The position numbers and the translations under genes were made by a program. The notes beneath the pieces were generated by a model. It worked only from the letters and a program-made list of their open reading frames with translations. It was not told where the DNA came from and did no database searches. 64,000 nucleotides of DNA from assembly GCF_001280125.1 (NCBI RefSeq), contig NZ_LGEG01000225.1, positions 26,329 through 90,328 of the forward strand, written 5' to 3'. The stretch comes from Streptomyces sp. NRRL F-6492. GTDB lineage: Bacteria; Actinomycetota; Actinomycetes; Streptomycetales; Streptomycetaceae. Every line of letters starts with the position of its first letter. The stretch's first letter is position 1. Below are positions 15,556 to 24,521 of this stretch, one piece after another.

Positions 15556-16794
15556 GTGAACGGTGCGGGTGCGAACGGTGCGACAGCGGTCGTCGGAATC
15601 GGCGCGGACGGCTGGGACGGGCTCCCCGAGGCCTCCCGCCGCGTCCTGCGTGCCGCCGAGGTCCTGCTCGGCGCCCCCCGCCAGCTCGACCTGCTCCCCG
15701 ACGACTGCCCCGGCGAGCGGATCGCCTGGCCCTCCCCCCTCCGCCCCGCCGTCCCCGGCCTGCTCGCCGCCCACGCGGGCCGCGCGATCGCCGTCCTGGC
15801 CAGCGGGGACCCCTCCTTCTACGGCATCGGCCGCACCCTCGCGGAGACCGTCGGCGCCGGCCGGCTCCGGATCCACCCGCACCCGTCCTCCGTCTCGTAC
15901 GCCTGCGCCCGGCTCGGCTGGCCCCTGGAGGAGACCGAGACCGTGTCCCTGGTGGCCCGGCCGCTCGCCGCCCTCGCCGCCGCCCTGCACCCCGGGCGCC
16001 GGGTCCTCGTCCTCGGCGAGGGCCCCGAGACCCCCGCCCGGGTGGCGTCCCTGTTGCGGGACACCGGCTGGGGCGGCACCCGGATCCGGGTCCTGGAACA
16101 GCTCGGCGGCCCCCGCGAGCGGATCCTCGACGCGACCGCCGCCGCCTGGCCGCACGAGCGGACCGACGCCCTCCACGTCCTCGCGCTCGACTGCGCGCGC
16201 GACCCGGACGCCCTGCGGCTCGGCGCCGTGCCGGGCCTGCCGGACGAGGCGTACGAGCACGACGGGCAGCTCACCAAGCGCTACGTGCGCGCCGCCACCC
16301 TCGCCGCCCTCGCCCCCGCCCCCGGCGAACTCCTCTGGGACGTCGGCGGCGGCTCCGGCTCCATCGGCGTCGAGTGGATGCGGACCCACCGCTCCTGCCG
16401 CGCCGTCGCGATCGAGAAGAGCCCCGAGCGGGCCGCCCGCATCGCCCGAAACGCCGACGCCCTCGGCGTCCCCGCCCTGGAGGTCGTCACCGCCCCGGCG
16501 CCGGAGGGACTGGCCGGCCTGCCCACCCCGGACGCGATCTTCGTCGGCGGCGGCCTGACCGCCCCCGGCCTGCTCGCGGCCTGCTGGGACGCGCTGCCCG
16601 CCGGCGGCCGGCTCGTCGCCAACACCGTCACGCTCGAATCCGAGGCGCTGCTCGCCGGGGCCCACCGCCGCCACGGCGGGGAGCTCGTCCGGCTCGCGGT
16701 CGCCACCGCCGTCCCCGTGGGCGGCTTCACCGGCTGGCGGCAGGCGATGCCGGTCACGCAGTGGTCCGTAACGAAAGGTTCTGAAGAGGGATGA
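15556..16794 (+). CDS. cobL: Precorrin-6Y C5,15-methyltransferase (decarboxylating), CbiE-CbiT fusion
   Basis: 412 residues from GTG 15556, where the family's N-terminal strand ('AVVGIGADGWDGLPEASRR') begins; a GTG at 15493 is possible. A TAGAGT box ends 8 bases before this GTG, hinting at a leaderless mRNA. Residues about 1-200 are a tetrapyrrole methylase (CbiE: 'VLASGDPSFYGIGRTL', 'HPHPSSVSYACARLGWP'); about 215-412 a Rossmann methyltransferase (CbiT: 'ELLWDVGGGSGSIGVEWMR', 'IFVGGGLTAPGLL'). It methylates C5 and C15 of the corrin ring and removes the C12 acetate carboxyl. It is coupled to cobM by an ATGA overlap. Confidence 0.93.
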   Translation: MNGAGANGATAVVGIGADGWDGLPEASRRVLRAAEVLLGAPRQLDLLPDDCPGERIAWPSPLRPAVPGLLAAHAGRAIAVLASGDPSFYGIGRTLAETVGAGRLRIHPHPSSVSYACARLGWPLEETETVSLVARPLAALAAALHPGRRVLVLGEGPETPARVASLLRDTGWGGTRIRVLEQLGGPRERILDATAAAWPHERTDALHVLALDCARDPDALRLGAVPGLPDEAYEHDGQLTKRYVRAATLAALAPAPGELLWDVGGGSGSIGVEWMRTHRSCRAVAIEKSPERAARIARNADALGVPALEVVTAPAPEGLAGLPTPDAIFVGGGLTAPGLLAACWDALPAGGRLVANTVTLESEALLAGAHRRHGGELVRLAVATAVPVGGFTGWRQAMPVTQWSVTKGSEEG

Positions 16795-17540
16795 CCGTCT
16801 ACTTCATCGGCGCGGGCCCCGGCGCGGCCGACCTGATCACCGTGCGCGGCGCGCGGACCCTGGCGGCGTGCGGGGTCTGCCTCTACGCCGGCTCCCTCGT
16901 CCCCGTCGAGCTGCTCGCCGAGTGCCCGCCGGACGCGCGGCTCGTCGACACGGCCCGGATGGACCTGGACGGGATCGTCGCGGAGATCGCCGCCGCCCAC
17001 GAGGCGGGGCGGGACGTGGCCCGGCTGCACTCCGGCGACCCGTCCGTCTTCAGCGCGGTCGCCGAGCAGATGCGGCGCCTGGACGCGCTCGGCATCCCGT
17101 ACGAGGTCGTCCCCGGCGTCCCGGCCTTCGCGGCGGCCGCCGCCGCGCTGAAGCGGGAGCTGACCGTCCCCACGGTCGGCCAGACCGTCATCCTCACCCG
17201 GATCGCGCAGCAGGCCACGCCGATGCCCGAGGGCGAGGACCTGGCGACCCTGGGCCGCAGCGGCGCCCTGCTCGTCCTCCACCTCGCCGCCCGCTACGTC
17301 GACCGGGTCGTCGCCGAGCTCGTCCCCCACTACGGCGCGGACTGCCCGGCCGCCGTCGTCGCGATGGCCAGCCGCCCCGACGAGGTCGTCCTGCGCGGCA
17401 CCCTCGACGACATCGCGGCGCAGACGAAGGACGCCGGGATCACGAAGACGGCCGTCATCATCGTCGGCCGCACCCTGGCGGCCTCCGAGTTCCGCGACAG
17501 CCACCTGTACGACCCGGCCCGCGACCGCCACGCCTGCTGA
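16791..17540 (+). CDS. cobM: Precorrin-4 C11-methyltransferase
   Basis: 249 residues of the tetrapyrrole methylase family: 'VYFIGAGPGAADLITVRGARTL' at the N-terminus, 'VARLHSGDPSVFSAVAEQMRRL' near 80, 'VVPGVPAFAAAAAALKRELTVP' near 105, and 'LLVLHLAARYVDRVVAELV'. Length and the 'CGVCLYAGSLVP' motif fit CobM/CbiF. It transfers a SAM methyl to C11 of precorrin-4 in cobalamin synthesis. The start overlaps the cobL stop. A 16-bp terminator stem follows 14 bases after the stop, so cobLM form a two-gene transcript. Confidence 0.94.
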   Translation: MTVYFIGAGPGAADLITVRGARTLAACGVCLYAGSLVPVELLAECPPDARLVDTARMDLDGIVAEIAAAHEAGRDVARLHSGDPSVFSAVAEQMRRLDALGIPYEVVPGVPAFAAAAAALKRELTVPTVGQTVILTRIAQQATPMPEGEDLATLGRSGALLVLHLAARYVDRVVAELVPHYGADCPAAVVAMASRPDEVVLRGTLDDIAAQTKDAGITKTAVIIVGRTLAASEFRDSHLYDPARDRHAC

Positions 17541-17554
17541 GGACCGCGCACGCG

Positions 17555-17590
17555 CGGAGGGGCCCCGGGGAGATCCCCGGGGCCCCTCCG
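17555..17590 (+). terminator. Terminator of cobLM
   Basis: Perfect 16-bp stem (17555-17570 with 17575-17590) with a 4-nt AGAT loop, between cobM and the convergent bL37 gene; usable from both directions. Confidence 0.88.
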
Positions 17591-17605
17591 TCACCACGAC
17601 CCGGC

Positions 17606-17680
17606 TCAGGTGTTCGGCCGCTTGCCGTGGTTCGCGCCCTTCTTCTTCCGGGCCCGCCGCTTGTTGCCACGCTTCGACAT
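17606..17680 (-). CDS. Ribosomal protein bL37, 24 residues
   Basis: The minus strand encodes MSKRGNKRRARKKKG followed by ANHGKRPNT and TGA, 24 residues, half of them Lys/Arg. This matches the tiny actinobacterial 50S protein bL37 first seen in mycobacterial ribosome structures; the ANHGKRPN ending is its most conserved part. A GAGGGAG ribosome site lies about 6 bases before the ATG. It binds rRNA as an extended basic peptide. It is a single-gene unit inside the cobalamin region, facing the cobLM terminator. Its size makes it easy to miss in gene calls. Confidence 0.85.
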   Translation of the reverse strand: MSKRGNKRRARKKKGANHGKRPNT

Positions 17681-17774
17681 GAGACTCCCTCTCGGTTTCT
17701 CGGTCGGGTGTTCGCCGCCAAGCCTAGGGGCGGAGGGCCGACGGCGCACGTCGACAGGTGGCAACACGTACTAC

Positions 17775-18020
17775 ATGGAGACCACGGCTCGGGAGTTCGA
17801 CCAGAGGTCGTCGCGGATCCTTGCCGCGGCCGCAGCGGGTGAGACCGTCACCGTCACCAAGAACGGCGTCGCCGTCGCGCGCGTGGTGCCGATAGGGGCC
17901 GAAGTGCCCCCGTACCCCACCGACCCCATGGGCAAGATCGACCTTCCGGACCTCGGCCTCGAAGACCTCGACGACGACGAGATCGAGGACGTGCTCAAGG
18001 GGACGGGGTCGGCCGGGTGA
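17775..18020 (+). CDS. Type II antitoxin, Phd/YefM family
   Basis: 81 residues from ATG 17775, which opens with the family's DNA-binding strand 'METTAREFDQRSSRILAAAAAGETVTVTKNGVAVARVVPI' (shown here only as the motif region 1-40). The acidic C-terminus ('DLPDLGLEDLDDDEIEDVLKG') is the part that wraps the PIN toxin. Such antitoxins neutralise the toxin and repress their own promoter. The toxin start overlaps the antitoxin stop (GTGA at 18017-18020). The toxin gene is now frameshifted, so the antitoxin may act only as a repressor or be a relic. Confidence 0.87.
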   Translation: METTAREFDQRSSRILAAAAAGETVTVTKNGVAVARVVPIGAEVPPYPTDPMGKIDLPDLGLEDLDDDEIEDVLKGTGSAG

Positions 18021-18464
18021 TCGCCGTCGCCGACACCAACGCCCTGTACCGCCTGCTCGATCCACGGATCACGGATCACGGGACACGGGGCCCACAAGAA
18101 GGCACTGGCCACGATCAGTCACCTGGTGATCTCCCCGATGGTCCCCGCCGAACCGGACTGCCTGATCTCCGAGCGCGGCGGAGCCCACAAGGCCCTGGCG
18201 GCGGCCCGGTTCATCGAGCGCCACACGGCCACCCGCCGGTTCGAGGTGCCGCCGGTGGCCGCGCACCTGTCCACCGCGATCGCCGTCGCCGAGGGCCACG
18301 CGGACGCGGACGGCGGCGAGGGAGTCGGGATGACCGTCGCCATGAACGTCGCCCTGGCGGCCGCGTACGGCACCGAGGTCCTGTTCACCACGGACCGCCG
18401 CTTCCGCATGACCGGACCGCTGACGGGACACGAAGCCTTCCGGCTGCTGCCCGACGACCTGTAG
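18017..18464 (+). pseudogene. PIN-domain ribonuclease toxin, frameshifted
   Basis: The GTG at 18017 opens 'IAVADTNALYRLLDPRIT' (first PIN Asp in ADTNAL), then the frame turns to nonsense. The rest of a PIN protein continues in another frame from about 18087: 'GAHKKALATISHLVISPM', 'ERGGAHKALAAARFIERHTA', 'VGMTVAMNVALAAAYGTEVL' and 'FTTDRRFRM' (C-terminal Asp) to the stop at 18464. The break coincides with a 7-bp tandem duplication (18064-18077); removing one copy joins both halves in frame and gives a normal 146-residue toxin. So the toxin is inactive as sequenced, or switched off by slippage. PIN toxins are Mg-dependent RNases. Confidence 0.82.
18064..18081. repeat. 7-bp tandem duplication causing the PIN frameshift
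   Basis: ACGGATC at 18064-18070 is repeated at 18071-18077 and followed by a partial third unit ACGG. One extra 7-bp unit shifts the frame by +1. Confidence 0.85.
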
Positions 18465-18479
18465 CCGGAGGCATCCGTC

Positions 18480-19604
18480 CTACGCCCCCGGCCCCCGCAC
18501 CGACGACCGCCCCACCACCGTCCCCGCCCGGTCGACGCAGACCACGTCCACCGCGACCGGGGCGCCGCGCAGGACCGCCAGGGACTCGTCGCGGGCGCGG
18601 GCGGCGACCAGGTCGCCGAGGGGGACGGCGGCGGCCTCGCAGAGGCGGAGGGCGGCCAGGCCGGTGTTCGCGGCGGCGATCTCCGCCGCCAGGGACGCGG
18701 ACGCGCCGCCCGCGCGGGCCAGGTCCGCCAGGAAGCCCTTGTCGACCTGGGAGCGGGCCGAGTGCAGGTCCAGGTGCCCTGCCGCCAGCTTGGAGAGCTT
18801 CGCGAAGCCGCCGCAGACCGTCAGCCGGTCCACCGGGTGGCGCCGGACGTACTTGAGGACCGCGCCCGCGAAGTCGCCCATGTCGAGGAGGGCGATCTCC
18901 GGCAGGTCGTACAGGCCCGTCACCGTCCGCTCCGAGGTCGAGCCGGTGCAGCCGGCGACGTGCGTGAGACCGGCCGCGCGGGCCACGTCCACGCCCCGGC
19001 GGATCGAGTCGATCCAGGCCGAGCAGGAGTACGGCACGACGACGCCGGTCGTGCCGAGGATCGACAGGCCGCCGAGGATGCCGATCCGGGGGTTCCAGGT
19101 GGAGCGGGCGATCTCGGCGCCGTTGTCGACGGAGATCGTGATCTCGACGTCCCCCGAGCCGCCGTGCGCGGCGGCGACCCGCGCCACGTGCTCGCGCATC
19201 AGCTGCCGGGGCACCGGGTTGATCGCCGGCTCGCCCACGTCGAGGGGCAGTCCGGGCAGGGTGACCGTGCCGACGCCCCCGCCCGCCCGGAAGACCACCC
19301 CGGAGCCCGGCGGCAGGAGCCGTACCGTCGAGCGGATCACGGCCCCGTGCGTGACGTCCGGGTCGTCGCCCGCGTCCTTCACCACCGCCGCCATCGCCGT
19401 GTCCCCGGCGTGCTTCTCGGCCGTGAGCGCGAACGACGGCGTCTGCCCCTTCGGCAGTGTGATCGTCACCGGGTCCGGGAAGTCGCCGGTCAGCAGGGCC
19501 GTGTACGCGGCCGTCGTCGCCGCCGTCGCACAGGCACCGGTCGTCCAGCCCGGACGCAGACCGGTGTGCTTGAGTTGGGCCTCGCGCCCGCCGCCTGAAC
19601 TCAC
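18480..19604 (-). CDS. cbiD: Precorrin-5B/cobalt-precorrin-5B C1-methyltransferase (CbiD)
   Basis: 374 residues from GTG 19604 (AGGAG 7 bases upstream). CbiD hallmarks are 'LRPGWTTGACATAATTAAY' at the N-terminus, 'GEPAINPVPRQLM', 'ISVDNGAEIARSTWNPRIGI', 'LGGLSILGTTGVVVPYS' and 'GCTGSTSERT'. It catalyses SAM-dependent C1 methylation with loss of the C20 fragment in the anaerobic route. Its presence with CobG (the oxygen-dependent ring-contraction enzyme) is a mixture seen in actinobacteria, where CbiD-like proteins stand in for CobF. It ends 16 bases from the convergent toxin remnant. Its start is only 12 bp from that of cobK on the other strand. Confidence 0.93.
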   Translation of the reverse strand: MSSGGGREAQLKHTGLRPGWTTGACATAATTAAYTALLTGDFPDPVTITLPKGQTPSFALTAEKHAGDTAMAAVVKDAGDDPDVTHGAVIRSTVRLLPPGSGVVFRAGGGVGTVTLPGLPLDVGEPAINPVPRQLMREHVARVAAAHGGSGDVEITISVDNGAEIARSTWNPRIGILGGLSILGTTGVVVPYSCSAWIDSIRRGVDVARAAGLTHVAGCTGSTSERTVTGLYDLPEIALLDMGDFAGAVLKYVRRHPVDRLTVCGGFAKLSKLAAGHLDLHSARSQVDKGFLADLARAGGASASLAAEIAAANTGLAALRLCEAAAVPLGDLVAARARDESLAVLRGAPVAVDVVCVDRAGTVVGRSSVRGPGA

Positions 19605-19616
19605 GAAGGGGCTCCT

Positions 19617-20345
19617 GTGCACGTACTCATTCTCGGCGGGACCACCGAGGCCCGCGCCTTGGCGGGGCTGCTCCACCCCCGCGTCCGGGTCACCAGCTCG
19701 CTCGCGGGACGGGTCGCCCGGCCCCGGCTGCCCGAGGGCGAGGTCCGGATCGGCGGCTTCGGCGGCGCCGAGGGGCTCGCGGCCTGGATCGGGGAGCACG
19801 CGGTGGACGCGGTCATCGACGCCACGCATCCCTTCGCCGAGCGGATCAGTTTCCACGCGGCCCGGGCGGCCGCCACCGCCCATGTTCCCCTGCTCGCGCT
19901 GCGCCGGCCCGGCTGGGTGCCGGAGGAGGGCGACGACTGGCGCGACGTGGGCTCCCTGGCGGAGGCGGCCGCCGCCCTCGACGGCCTCGGGGACCGCGTG
20001 TTCCTCACCACCGGCCGCATGGGCCTGGCCGCCTTCGCCGACCGCCCGGAGTGGTTCCTGGTCCGCTCGGTCGACGCCCCGGAGGCCCCGGTCCCGGCCC
20101 GCGCCGAGATCCTCCTCGACCGGGGCCCCTTCACCCTCGAAGGCGAACGCGACCTGCTGCGCCGCCACCGGATCGACGTCCTGGTCACCAAGGACAGCGG
20201 CGGCGCGGCCACCGCCCCGAAGCTGACCGCCGCCCGCGAGGCCGGCATCCCGGTCGTGGTGGTCCGCCGCCCGCCGGTCCCGGAGGGCGTACCGGTGGCG
20301 ACGACCCCGGAGGAGGCCGCCGCCCGGGTGCGGGACAGGGCCTAG
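19617..20345 (+). CDS. cobK: Precorrin-6A reductase
   Basis: 242 residues starting at GTG 19617 with the Rossmann-like 'HVLILGGTTEARALAGLL', then 'VDAVIDATHPFAERISFHAA' (DATHPF is diagnostic of CobK/CbiJ), 'RVFLTTGRMGLAAFAD' and 'DVLVTKDSGGAATAPKLTAA'. It reduces precorrin-6A with NADPH. It starts 12 bp from the divergent cbiD and stops on a CTAG shared with the convergent cobIJ, so this single gene is wedged between two opposite-strand cob genes with almost no spacer. Its promoter must lie within cbiD coding sequence or be leaderless. Confidence 0.92.
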   Translation: MHVLILGGTTEARALAGLLHPRVRVTSSLAGRVARPRLPEGEVRIGGFGGAEGLAAWIGEHAVDAVIDATHPFAERISFHAARAAATAHVPLLALRRPGWVPEEGDDWRDVGSLAEAAAALDGLGDRVFLTTGRMGLAAFADRPEWFLVRSVDAPEAPVPARAEILLDRGPFTLEGERDLLRRHRIDVLVTKDSGGAATAPKLTAAREAGIPVVVVRRPPVPEGVPVATTPEEAAARVRDRA

Positions 20346-21850
20346 CCGTACCGGCGCGGCGTCCACGTGATCGTGCGGCCGTCCGCGCGCTCGACCGCCC
20401 GGGTCTGCGAGGAGCCGATCAGGAGGAGGGTGCGCATGTCGACCTCGGAGGGGTCCAGGGCCTTCAGGGTCAGGACCCGGACCGACTGCTCGGGGCCGCC
20501 CACGTCGCGGGCGACGACCACCGGGGTGTCGGGGGAGCGGACCTCCAGGAGGAGGTCGCGGGCGGCCGCCACCTGGTGGGTGCGGGACTTCGAGCCCGGG
20601 TTGTACAGGGCGATGACCAGGTCCGCGCCGGCCGCCGCGCGCAGCCGGTCCGCGATCACGTCCCAGGGCTTGAGCCGGTCGGAGAGCGAGATCGTCGCGT
20701 AGTCGTGGCCGAGCGGGGCGCCCGCCGCCGCCGCGGCCGCGTTGGCGGCGGTCACGCCCGGGAGGACCCGTACGGGAACGTCCGCGTACTCCGGTTCCGA
20801 CGCCACCTCCAGGACCGCCGTCGCCATGGCGAAGACGCCCGGGTCGCCGCCCGAGACGACCGCGACCCGGTGCCCGCGCCGGGCCAGGTCGAGGGCGAAC
20901 TCGGCGCGCTCCGACTCCACCTTGTTGTCGGAGCCGTGCCGCCGCTGACCGGGGCGCAGGACCGGCACCCGGTCCAGATAGGTGGTGTAGCCGACCAGGA
21001 CGTCCGCGTTCAGCAGGGCCCCGCGCGACTCCGGCGTCAGCCAGGGCGCGCCCGCCGGGCCGGTGCCGACCACGACGACCTCGCCGCGCTCCCGCACCGG
21101 CGGCTCCTCGTCGACGCGGGAGGGCAGGACGGCGACCGAGAAGTACGGGACCGACTCGGGGTCCACGTCCGCCAGGCGCTCCGTCCGCTCGCCCGCCATG
21201 AACGCCCGCTCCACGTACCGCGCGTCCTCCAGGCGGCCCGCCCGCTCCAGGGCCCGCCGCACGGCGGGGAAGGTGCGGCCGAGCTTCATCACGACCGCCG
21301 AGTCCGTGCCCGCGAGCCGGGCCGTCAGCTCGTCCTCCGGCAGCGTGCCCGGGACGATCGTGAGGACCTCCTCGGCCTCGCACAGCGGCTCCCCGAGCCG
21401 GGCGGCGGCGGCGCTCACCGAGGTGACGCCGGGGATGACGGTGGTGTCGTAGCGGTGCGCGAGCCGCTTGTGCATGTGCTGGTACGAGCCGTAGAAGAGC
21501 GGGTCGCCCTCGGCGAGGACCGCGACCGTGCGGCCCGCGTCCAGGTGGGCGGCGAGCCGGGCCGCCGCCTCCTCGTAGAAGTCGTTCAGGGCGCCCCGGT
21601 AGCCGCCGGGGTGGTCCGTGGTCTCCACCGTGAGCGGGTACATGAGCCGCTCCTCGACGTGGTCCTCGCGCAGGTGCGGGGCCGCGATCGAGCGGGCGAT
21701 GGAGCGCCCGTGGCGGGCCGAGTGGTAGGCGATCACGTCGGCGGACGCGATCGCCTTCACGGCGGCGAGGGTGAGGAGGTCGGGGTCGCCGGGCCCGAGC
21801 CCCACGCCGTACAGCTTGCCGACGGTGTTTCCGGCCGGGTTCCCGGTCAC
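20342..21850 (-). CDS. cobIJ: Fused precorrin-2 C20-methyltransferase / precorrin-3B C17-methyltransferase
   Basis: 502 residues with two tetrapyrrole methylase domains. The first (about 1-240, CobI) opens '[24 protein letters not shown]' and has '[22 protein letters not shown]' and '[22 protein letters not shown]'. The second (about 262-502, CobJ) opens '[19 protein letters not shown]' and has '[20 protein letters not shown]', '[22 protein letters not shown]' and '[16 protein letters not shown]'. It performs two consecutive steps, C20 and C17 methylation with ring contraction. The GTG start overlaps the cobH stop. CobIJ fusion is usual in streptomycetes. Confidence 0.94.
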   Translation of the reverse strand: MTGNPAGNTVGKLYGVGLGPGDPDLLTLAAVKAIASADVIAYHSARHGRSIARSIAAPHLREDHVEERLMYPLTVETTDHPGGYRGALNDFYEEAAARLAAHLDAGRTVAVLAEGDPLFYGSYQHMHKRLAHRYDTTVIPGVTSVSAAAARLGEPLCEAEEVLTIVPGTLPEDELTARLAGTDSAVVMKLGRTFPAVRRALERAGRLEDARYVERAFMAGERTERLADVDPESVPYFSVAVLPSRVDEEPPVRERGEVVVVGTGPAGAPWLTPESRGALLNADVLVGYTTYLDRVPVLRPGQRRHGSDNKVESERAEFALDLARRGHRVAVVSGGDPGVFAMATAVLEVASEPEYADVPVRVLPGVTAANAAAAAAGAPLGHDYATISLSDRLKPWDVIADRLRAAAGADLVIALYNPGSKSRTHQVAAARDLLLEVRSPDTPVVVARDVGGPEQSVRVLTLKALDPSEVDMRTLLLIGSSQTRAVERADGRTITWTPRRYG

Positions 21851-22497
21851 TGCTGGATCTCCGCTTCGTGCGCGAGGGCGTTGAGGGCGGCGGCCGTCAT
21901 GGCGCTGCCGCCGCGCCGGCCCCGGACGACGAGGTGTTCGAGGCCGAGGGTGTTGGCGGCGAGGGCGTCCTTGGACTCGGCGGCGCCGATGAAGCCGACC
22001 GGTATGCCGAGGACGGCGGCGGGCCGCCCCGCGCCCTTCGCGACCATCTCCAGGAGGTGGAAGAGGGCGGTGGGCGCGTTGCCGATGGCGACGACGGAGC
22101 CTTCGAGGCGGTCGCGCCACAGCTCCAGGGCGGCGGCGGAGCGGGTGGTGCCCAGCTCGGCGGCCAGGGCCGGGACGGCCGGGTCGGAGAGCGTGCAGAG
22201 CACCTCGTTGTCGGCGGGCAGCCGCTTGCGGGTGACGCCGCTGGAGACCATCCGCGCGTCGCAGAGGATCGGCGCGCCGGCCCGGAGCGCGGCGCGGGCG
22301 CTCGCGACGACGCCCGGCGAGTACGCGATGTCCTGCACGAGGTCCGTCATGCCGCAGGCGTGGATCATCCGGACCGCCACCTGGGCGACGTCGGCGGGCA
22401 GGCCCGTGAGGTCCGCCTCGGCGCGGATCGTGGCAAAGGAGCGGCGGTAGATCTCCGTGCCGTCCTTCTCGTAGTCGAACATCCTGTTCTCGCTCAT
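21847..22497 (-). CDS. cobH: Precorrin-8X methylmutase
   Basis: 216 residues: '[20 protein letters not shown]' at the N-terminus, '[13 protein letters not shown]' (the catalytic His region of CobH), '[17 protein letters not shown]' and '[13 protein letters not shown]'. It moves the methyl group from C11 to C12, giving hydrogenobyrinate. The ATG at 22497 overlaps the cobG stop (ATGA) and its own stop overlaps the cobIJ start (GTGA), so cobG-cobH-cobIJ are a fully coupled minus-strand operon. An internal ATG at 22482 is an alternative start. Confidence 0.94.
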   Translation of the reverse strand: MSENRMFDYEKDGTEIYRRSFATIRAEADLTGLPADVAQVAVRMIHACGMTDLVQDIAYSPGVVASARAALRAGAPILCDARMVSSGVTRKRLPADNEVLCTLSDPAVPALAAELGTTRSAAALELWRDRLEGSVVAIGNAPTALFHLLEMVAKGAGRPAAVLGIPVGFIGAAESKDALAANTLGLEHLVVRGRRGGSAMTAAALNALAHEAEIQQ

Positions 22498-23759
22498 CTC
22501 GTTGTGCGGGGCGCGGTACGGGCCGTGGTGACCGCGGGGGCCAGATCGGTACGGGGGGCGGGAGCGCCGTCGACCAGGTAGCCGCCGCCGGGGGCGGCGA
22601 GGACGTCGACCCAGTCGCCGTGCGGGTGGCCGCAGCGGCGCTCGCACCCGGAGTAGTGGACGGGCAGGCCGGGGCGGCCGGGGACCGCGTCCGCCCGGAC
22701 GTCCGCGAGGGACTTGGCGCAGCCGGGCCGCCCGGTGCAGGCGCTGACGCCGGCCCAGGGGGAGTCGGGCCGGGTGATCAGTCCGGCCGCGTCGAGCGCG
22801 GGCGTCCGGTCGGGCCCGGCGCCGACGACGACGGCTCCGCGCCAGGGCGTGAGCCGCACCTCGTCGGCGGGCAGCAGGGCCCGCAGCTGGGCGGCGGTGA
22901 GCCGGCCGAGGGGGGCGAGGACGTGCAGGGCGGCGGGTCCGAGGGGGCCGGGGGCGGGGGGCGGCCCCTGCGGCAGGACCGGTTCCGGCACCTCTTCCGC
23001 CACGAGCGCCTCTTGCACGTCTTGCACGCCTCGCACGTCTTGCACGCCTCGCACGTCTCGTACGTCGGCCCCGTGGCCCTCCGGCAGCTCCCGTACGCGC
23101 CAGGCGCCGGTGCCGGCCGCGCGGGCGGCGGTGAGGAAGGCGCGGGCGGCGGTGAGGGCGGCGCGGGGGGCGTCGGCGGCGGCGACGCGCACGGCCCGGC
23201 CGCCCAGGTGCAGGTGCGCGGTGCGGGGGTCCACTGCGACCAAGGTCACATCCCCGCCGAGGCCGGTGACGTCGCCGCGGCCGTCGTCCAGGACGAAGAG
23301 GAAACGGCCCGAGAGCCCGGCGGCCCAGGGCGTGGCGCAGAGCCGTTCGTCCAGCTCGCGGGCCCACAACTGCACGTCGGCGGAGCCGAGTCCGTCGAGC
23401 CCCGAGGCCGGGGAGGCCACGATGTTGCGGACGCGCTCGTGGGTGGGGGAGGGCAGCAGGCCCGCCTCCACGAGGAGCGGCGCGAGCTCCGCGCCGCAGC
23501 CGTCCGCGAGGCCGCGCAGCTCGGCGTTCCCGCGCGAGGTGACGCTGATCCGCCCGTCCCCGAGGGACTCGGCGGCGTCCGCCAGGACCTCCACCTGACG
23601 CGCCGTCAACCGCCCTGCGGGCAGCCGCAGTCGGGCCAGGTGCCCGTCGTCGGCGGAGTGCAGCCGCAGCGCCCCGGGACAGGCGTCGCCGCGCTCCCGC
23701 ACACGGGGTGCGCCGGGACCGGGCGTCGGGGTCGGGGTGGGCGGCATGGCGGCGAGCAT
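22494..23759 (-). CDS. cobG: Precorrin-3B synthase
   Basis: About 421 residues of the nitrite/sulphite reductase fold. '[22 protein letters not shown]' and '[16 protein letters not shown]' form the N-terminal half; '[19 protein letters not shown]' and '[20 protein letters not shown]' carry the four Cys for the 4Fe-4S cluster. CobG is an oxygen-using enzyme that makes precorrin-3B, so the pathway is aerobic in type. Start uncertain: ATG 23759 is preferred over GTG 23765 and ATG 23747; no strong ribosome site is seen. A repetitive linker (about residues 236-255) is encoded by an 18-bp tandem repeat. First gene of the cobG-H-IJ operon. Confidence 0.9.
   Translation of the reverse strand: MLAAMPPTPTPTPGPGAPRVRERGDACPGALRLHSADDGHLARLRLPAGRLTARQVEVLADAAESLGDGRISVTSRGNAELRGLADGCGAELAPLLVEAGLLPSPTHERVRNIVASPASGLDGLGSADVQLWARELDERLCATPWAAGLSGRFLFVLDDGRGDVTGLGGDVTLVAVDPRTAHLHLGGRAVRVAAADAPRAALTAARAFLTAARAAGTGAWRVRELPEGHGADVRDVRGVQDVRGVQDVQEALVAEEVPEPVLPQGPPPAPGPLGPAALHVLAPLGRLTAAQLRALLPADEVRLTPWRGAVVVGAGPDRTPALDAAGLITRPDSPWAGVSACTGRPGCAKSLADVRADAVPGRPGLPVHYSGCERRCGHPHGDWVDVLAAPGGGYLVDGAPAPRTDLAPAVTTARTAPRTTR
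23018..23053. repeat. 18-bp tandem repeat inside cobG
   Basis: CGTCTTGCACGCCTCGCA occurs at 23018-23035 and 23036-23053, flanked by degenerate partial copies. On the coding strand it encodes repeated GVQDVR in the inter-domain linker. Confidence 0.8.
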
Positions 23760-23879
23760 ACCCACGGGAAAACCGGCGGTCGGCGGGGTGTGACCGGCCT
23801 GACTCGGGGACGCCGGGGCGCGTACGCGGGACCCGGCCGCCGGGGCCGCGGCGGGCGTGCGCCGGTTTCCGGCCCGTGC

Positions 23880-24326
23880 CTAGGCCGTTCTGTTCAAGGT
23901 CGCGAGCAACGCGCTCACCGCCAGGGCGGGGACGAGCAAGGTGGTGCAGATCCAGACGGAGGAGAGGCGGTCCGTGGTGATCTTCTCGCCGGTCAGCAGT
24001 TGGGCGAAGTACCGCCGGTACATCCGGCGCCGGAACGGGAGCAGGGCGACCGCCATGGACACGGCCGCGACGCCGTACAGGAACAGGTAGAGCCCGTCCT
24101 GCTGCTCCGACAGCAGATCCAGCAGGACGGCCACGGCGAAGAAGGCGGGGATCCCCGCGAAGACGACCCGTACGGCGGCCTTCCTCAAGCTTTCCGCCTC
24201 GTCCCGCAGCTCCTCCGGCGCCTCCTCGACCGCGACGGCGGAGAACCTCTCCATCGTCATCATGAGCACCACGGTCGCCATGGCCCCGATCAGCCACCAG
24301 GTGTGCTCCGGTACCGAGAACAGCAC
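23880..24326 (-). CDS. Hypothetical four-helix membrane protein
   Basis: 148 residues from GTG 24326, fixed by AAGGAGGT 6 bases upstream. Four hydrophobic segments are visible: '[20 protein letters not shown]', '[19 protein letters not shown]', '[21 protein letters not shown]' and '[21 protein letters not shown]'. A charged helix between the first two ('[18 protein letters not shown]') is likely cytoplasmic. No family is recognised. It ends 121 bases before cobG and is divergent from cobN, whose riboswitch leader lies upstream. A link to cobalamin is possible only by position. Confidence 0.75.
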   Translation of the reverse strand: MLFSVPEHTWWLIGAMATVVLMMTMERFSAVAVEEAPEELRDEAESLRKAAVRVVFAGIPAFFAVAVLLDLLSEQQDGLYLFLYGVAAVSMAVALLPFRRRMYRRYFAQLLTGEKITTDRLSSVWICTTLLVPALAVSALLATLNRTA

Positions 24327-24512
24327 CGCCCACCTCCTTCTCCTCCACCGGCCCGCGCCGGGCGACACCAGCATCGGCGGCGGCCGGACACCGCGCACTG
24401 CCGGTGCCCGGCAGTCTTCGGCTCCCGTTCCTGCCCGGCCCCGGATCCGGCTTCCGCTCCGGTGTGATCCGCCCGACCCTCCCGCTCCCTCCAGCCCCCG
24501 GAGCACACGATC

Positions 24513-24518
24513 TAGGAT
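24513..24518 (+). promoter_or_regulatory. Probable -10 box of the cobN leader
   Basis: TAGGAT sits just upstream of the riboswitch, placing transcription start near 24525; no clear -35 box is seen. Confidence 0.45.
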
Positions 24519-24521
24519 GCG

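Noticed and set aside
18480..21383. Long minus frame fusing cbiD with sequence upstream
   Set aside because: Only the 374 C-terminal residues are CbiD; the upstream part is antisense to cobK and of shadow composition.
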